Positions 61,988 to 64,000 of a stretch of DNA of 64,000 nucleotides are shown here, one piece after another. Position numbers and translations under genes: made by a program. The stretch lies in the NCBI GenBank assembly GCA_013214965.1, contig JABSRU010000005.1, positions 1 through 64,000 on the forward strand, given 5' to 3'. This stretch comes from Gammaproteobacteria bacterium (GTDB lineage Bacteria; Pseudomonadota; Gammaproteobacteria; Enterobacterales; Psychrobiaceae). The notes beneath the pieces were generated by a model. The model was not told where the DNA came from, ran no database searches, and saw only the letters and a program-made list of their open reading frames with translations. Numbering within the stretch: position 1 is the stretch's first letter; every line of letters starts with the position of its first letter.

Positions 61988-62224
61988 ATGTTAAATGACA
62001 TTATCGTAATCTTACAACAATCATTACAAATAGAAGATGTTAGCGATTGGGATGAATCAACACCATTAATTGGCGCGATAGCTGAATTTGACTCGATGGC
62101 CGTTGTGACGGTGATTACATTATTGGAAGAGAATTATGGTTTCATGGTCAATGATGATGAAATTAGTGCCGAAGTTTTTGAAACGATTGGTAGTTTAACG
62201 ACGTTTGTTGAACAAAAAGTATAG
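61988..62224 (+). CDS. acyl carrier protein of the exosortase-associated cluster
   Basis: The 78-residue protein has the ACP fold with the phosphopantetheine serine in EFDSMAVV (S36). ATG 61988 is chosen because AGGG lies 6 nt before it; a GTG at 61955 would add eleven hydrophobic residues without a ribosome site. A stand-alone ACP leading the two hydrolases is a feature of exosortase/polysaccharide loci, where it probably carries an acyl group for a polymer or lipid. The last base of its stop overlaps the next start. Confidence 0.88.
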   Translation: MLNDIIVILQQSLQIEDVSDWDESTPLIGAIAEFDSMAVVTVITLLEENYGFMVNDDEISAEVFETIGSLTTFVEQKV

Positions 62225-63060
62225 TGCGGCCTCATTTATACTTTCTAGGCACTAGCCATGGCGATTTACTTATTACTGAATTTTCCCCTGACAGTCTTAA
62301 TGATCGTTTACTAAATCTTATTGTTGTTCCACCATTTTGCGAAGAAATGAATAAAAGTCGTAAAATGATCGCGGATTTTTCCCGTTTAGCGGCAAAAAAC
62401 AACATTACTGTTAGTGTGATTGATTTATTTGGTACCGGTGATAGTGCTGGAGAGTTAGCTGAGGCAACTTGGGAAATTTGGCAAGATAATCTGGTTGCGA
62501 TGGTTAATCAGTTAAAGGATTCAATGCCAGAGATTCCGATTGCTATGTTAGGGATCAGAACTGGCGCGCTATTAGCTCTCGATTGCTGCATTACTAATAA
62601 AATGTCGCTGCCCAACAGCCTAATGATGTGGCAACCTGTGTTGAATGGTCAACAGTTTATCAATCAATTTATGCGATTGCGCTTGGCCGCAGAAATGATG
62701 TCCGCAAGCACTAAAGTCACGATGGCTGATTTAATGACCGAACTAGAACAAACATCTTTGATCGAAATTGCGGGTTATACCGTGAATAAGTCTTTAGTTG
62801 ATGCATTGATTAGCCTTAATTATCAGAAACTGGAACAGTTGCCTCCCAGATTAAAGCTATCTTGGTTCGAAGTTGGCTTGGCTCCTAAAACAAATTTGCT
62901 ACCTATTAGTCAAAAATTAATTGAGCGCTGGCAACAGGCACATTCGGTGCACAGTGAATTTATTTCGGGTGATGTTTTTTGGCAAACTCAAGAGATAACC
63001 ACTGCCGAGATTTTGTCTCAACGTAGTGTCGAACGATTGTTAGGAAGTCTCAATGAATGA
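62224..63060 (+). CDS. exosortase A system-associated hydrolase 2-like protein
   Basis: The 278-residue protein resembles hydrolase 2 of exosortase (PEP-CTERM) gene clusters: the HPF-like VVPPFCEEMNKSRKMIADFS, VIDLFGTGDSAGELAEATWE, and the elbow position LGIRTGALLAL. The nucleophile is absent (GIRTG), as is common in this subfamily, so activity is doubtful. It may modify or tether exopolysaccharide. It starts at GTG overlapping the ACP stop and overlaps hydrolase 1 by 8 nt. Confidence 0.82.
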   Translation: MRPHLYFLGTSHGDLLITEFSPDSLNDRLLNLIVVPPFCEEMNKSRKMIADFSRLAAKNNITVSVIDLFGTGDSAGELAEATWEIWQDNLVAMVNQLKDSMPEIPIAMLGIRTGALLALDCCITNKMSLPNSLMMWQPVLNGQQFINQFMRLRLAAEMMSASTKVTMADLMTELEQTSLIEIAGYTVNKSLVDALISLNYQKLEQLPPRLKLSWFEVGLAPKTNLLPISQKLIERWQQAHSVHSEFISGDVFWQTQEITTAEILSQRSVERLLGSLNE

Positions 63061-63958
63061 AAAACCAATTGTATTTGAAAGTAATAACAAATATTTAACC
63101 GGGATTGTTCATCATGCATTAGGCCCTAATGCTGGTAGTAATAAAGGTGTTATTATTGTCGTTGGTGGACCACAGACTCGGGTCGGAAGTCATCGTCAAT
63201 TTGTATTATTAGCAAGGTTATTAGCAAGTAACGGTGTTAATGTATTACGTTTCGACTACACTGGTATAGGAGATAGCGAAGGAGCGCTAACAGATTTTTT
63301 GTCGGCGGCTCAAGACTTTGATGCGGCGATAACTGAGCTCTCTCGGCAATGCCCTAAGGTTGATGATGTAACGTTGTGGGGGCTATGTGATGGTGCTTCT
63401 GCAATCTTACTCTATCTTAGTCAGCATCAATCGCCATTAATTAAGCGTATTGTCATTGCTAATCCTTGGGTCGAACAGCAGCAATCAAAAGCTAAAACAG
63501 TGTTAAAACATTATTATTTACAGCGTTTTTTATCACCAATCATGTGGCGAAAAATATTAACGGGTAAATTTGATTTTTTAGGTGCTGTGAGTGGAGTGTT
63601 TAGTGCCCTTAAGTTGATGTTGCCGAGCACTGGTGAATCTCAAATGAATACGAATACCAATATAACGTCAACCATGACATGGCCGACATTCACGAATCAA
63701 AACTATGTGATGTATATGAAACAAGGTTTGGTTAACTTCTCCGGCAGCGGAGGCCTGGTTCTAAGTGGTCAAGATTTGGTGGCTAAAGAATTTTTATTAC
63801 TCGTCGATAGTGATGACGAGTGGCAACAGTTATTATCGAAAAAAATAGATAGCAGATTAGATATTGCGCTATCAAATCATACATTTTCCAGTGCTGCATG
63901 GCGCGGCACTGTTGAAAAGTTTACTCTGGATACAATATTTACTAGCAAGGATAAATGA
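63053..63958 (+). CDS. exosortase A system-associated hydrolase 1-like protein
   Basis: The 301-residue alpha/beta hydrolase carries VVGGPQTRVGSHRQFVLLAR, VLRFDYTGIGDSEGAL and a cysteine nucleophile elbow LWGLCDGASA, which are diagnostic of hydrolase 1 of exosortase A clusters. Its substrate is unknown. The pair of hydrolases with an ACP predicts that exosortase, glycosyltransferase and polysaccharide-export genes follow beyond the window. Confidence 0.88.
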   Translation: MNEKPIVFESNNKYLTGIVHHALGPNAGSNKGVIIVVGGPQTRVGSHRQFVLLARLLASNGVNVLRFDYTGIGDSEGALTDFLSAAQDFDAAITELSRQCPKVDDVTLWGLCDGASAILLYLSQHQSPLIKRIVIANPWVEQQQSKAKTVLKHYYLQRFLSPIMWRKILTGKFDFLGAVSGVFSALKLMLPSTGESQMNTNTNITSTMTWPTFTNQNYVMYMKQGLVNFSGSGGLVLSGQDLVAKEFLLLVDSDDEWQQLLSKKIDSRLDIALSNHTFSSAAWRGTVEKFTLDTIFTSKDK

Positions 63959-63960
63959 TA

Positions 63961-64000
63961 ATGAGCATTAAACGTTTTAATCTAGCAATTATAGCCACGG
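63961..64000 (+). CDS. start of an exported or membrane protein (cut by window edge)
   Basis: ATG at 63961 begins MSIKRFNLAIIAT, a basic-then-hydrophobic start typical of a signal peptide, two bases after the hydrolase 1 stop with AAGGA upstream. In such clusters a polysaccharide export protein often comes next, but 13 codons do not identify it. Confidence 0.5.
   Translation, partial: MSIKRFNLAIIAT

Overview
The window looks like chromosome from a marine gammaproteobacterium of the Alteromonadales (Shewanella / Psychrobium / Colwellia-like). The evidence is low-to-moderate GC, conserved gene orders (aroQ-accB-accC-prmA, dusB-fis, nadB/rpoE-rseABC-lepA-lepB-rnc-era-recO-pdxJ, rnr-rlmB-rpsF-priB-rpsR-rplI), and the sodium-motor protein MotX beside rnr. 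A species cannot be fixed from the sequence alone. No tRNA, rRNA or CRISPR array was seen.

Layout. 1-4.4 kb is a graveyard: the N-terminus of an IS1634-type transposase at the edge, a small membrane protein behind the tail of a lost gene, an AAA ATPase gene broken by a 2-nt duplication and a stop codon, a REP-type (IS200-like) transposase with its catalytic middle deleted, and an intact DUF4097 protein built of nine 18-residue repeats. 4.8-9.2 kb holds a membrane-protein gene split by an in-frame TAA, a zinc-ribbon rhomboid protease, and an AhpD-like protein coupled to a degenerate GGDEF-EAL protein. 9.3-10.6 kb is dusB-fis. 10.8-20.2 kb is an accessory block lying between dusB-fis and prmA, which are usually adjacent in this group. 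It carries a compact five-gene operon (ECF-like sigma factor, membrane anti-sigma factor, animal-type haem peroxidase, protein with a nine-cysteine cluster, exported TPR-CHAT caspase-like protease) and, convergent to it, a large frameshifted lipoprotein gene. 20.3-23.6 kb is prmA-accC-accB-aroQ. 23.8-26.5 kb is a PhoPQ-like two-component system with a PepSY protein. 26.8-33.1 kb has sufS-like, uvrA, a YajR-like MFS exporter and ssb.

33.5-34.7 kb is a decayed M19-dipeptidase-like gene. It is followed by a catalase-peroxidase gene with a signal peptide and an OxyR-like operator. 37.2-41.6 kb holds an acetate-type transporter, a LysR regulator and gabD-gabT. 41.6-46.4 kb has ygfX, nadB and the sigma-E operon with a visible sigma-E promoter. 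46.4-47.4 kb has a FinO/ProQ-like RNA chaperone gene, a Fur-box-like site and an orphan terminator. 47.4-60.4 kb is translation, cell-envelope and RNA-processing housekeeping. 60.6-61.8 kb is a membrane diguanylate cyclase. From 62 kb to the edge is the start of an exosortase-associated cluster (acyl carrier protein, hydrolase 2, hydrolase 1, and the first codons of an exported protein).

The most unusual unit is the sigma / anti-sigma / peroxidase / Cys-cluster / CHAT operon at 10.8-17.6 kb. A reasonable reading is an envelope-signal-controlled module joining an oxidase chemistry to an exported caspase-like protease. The individual domains are recognisable; the combination is not one I know. 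Its function is inference.
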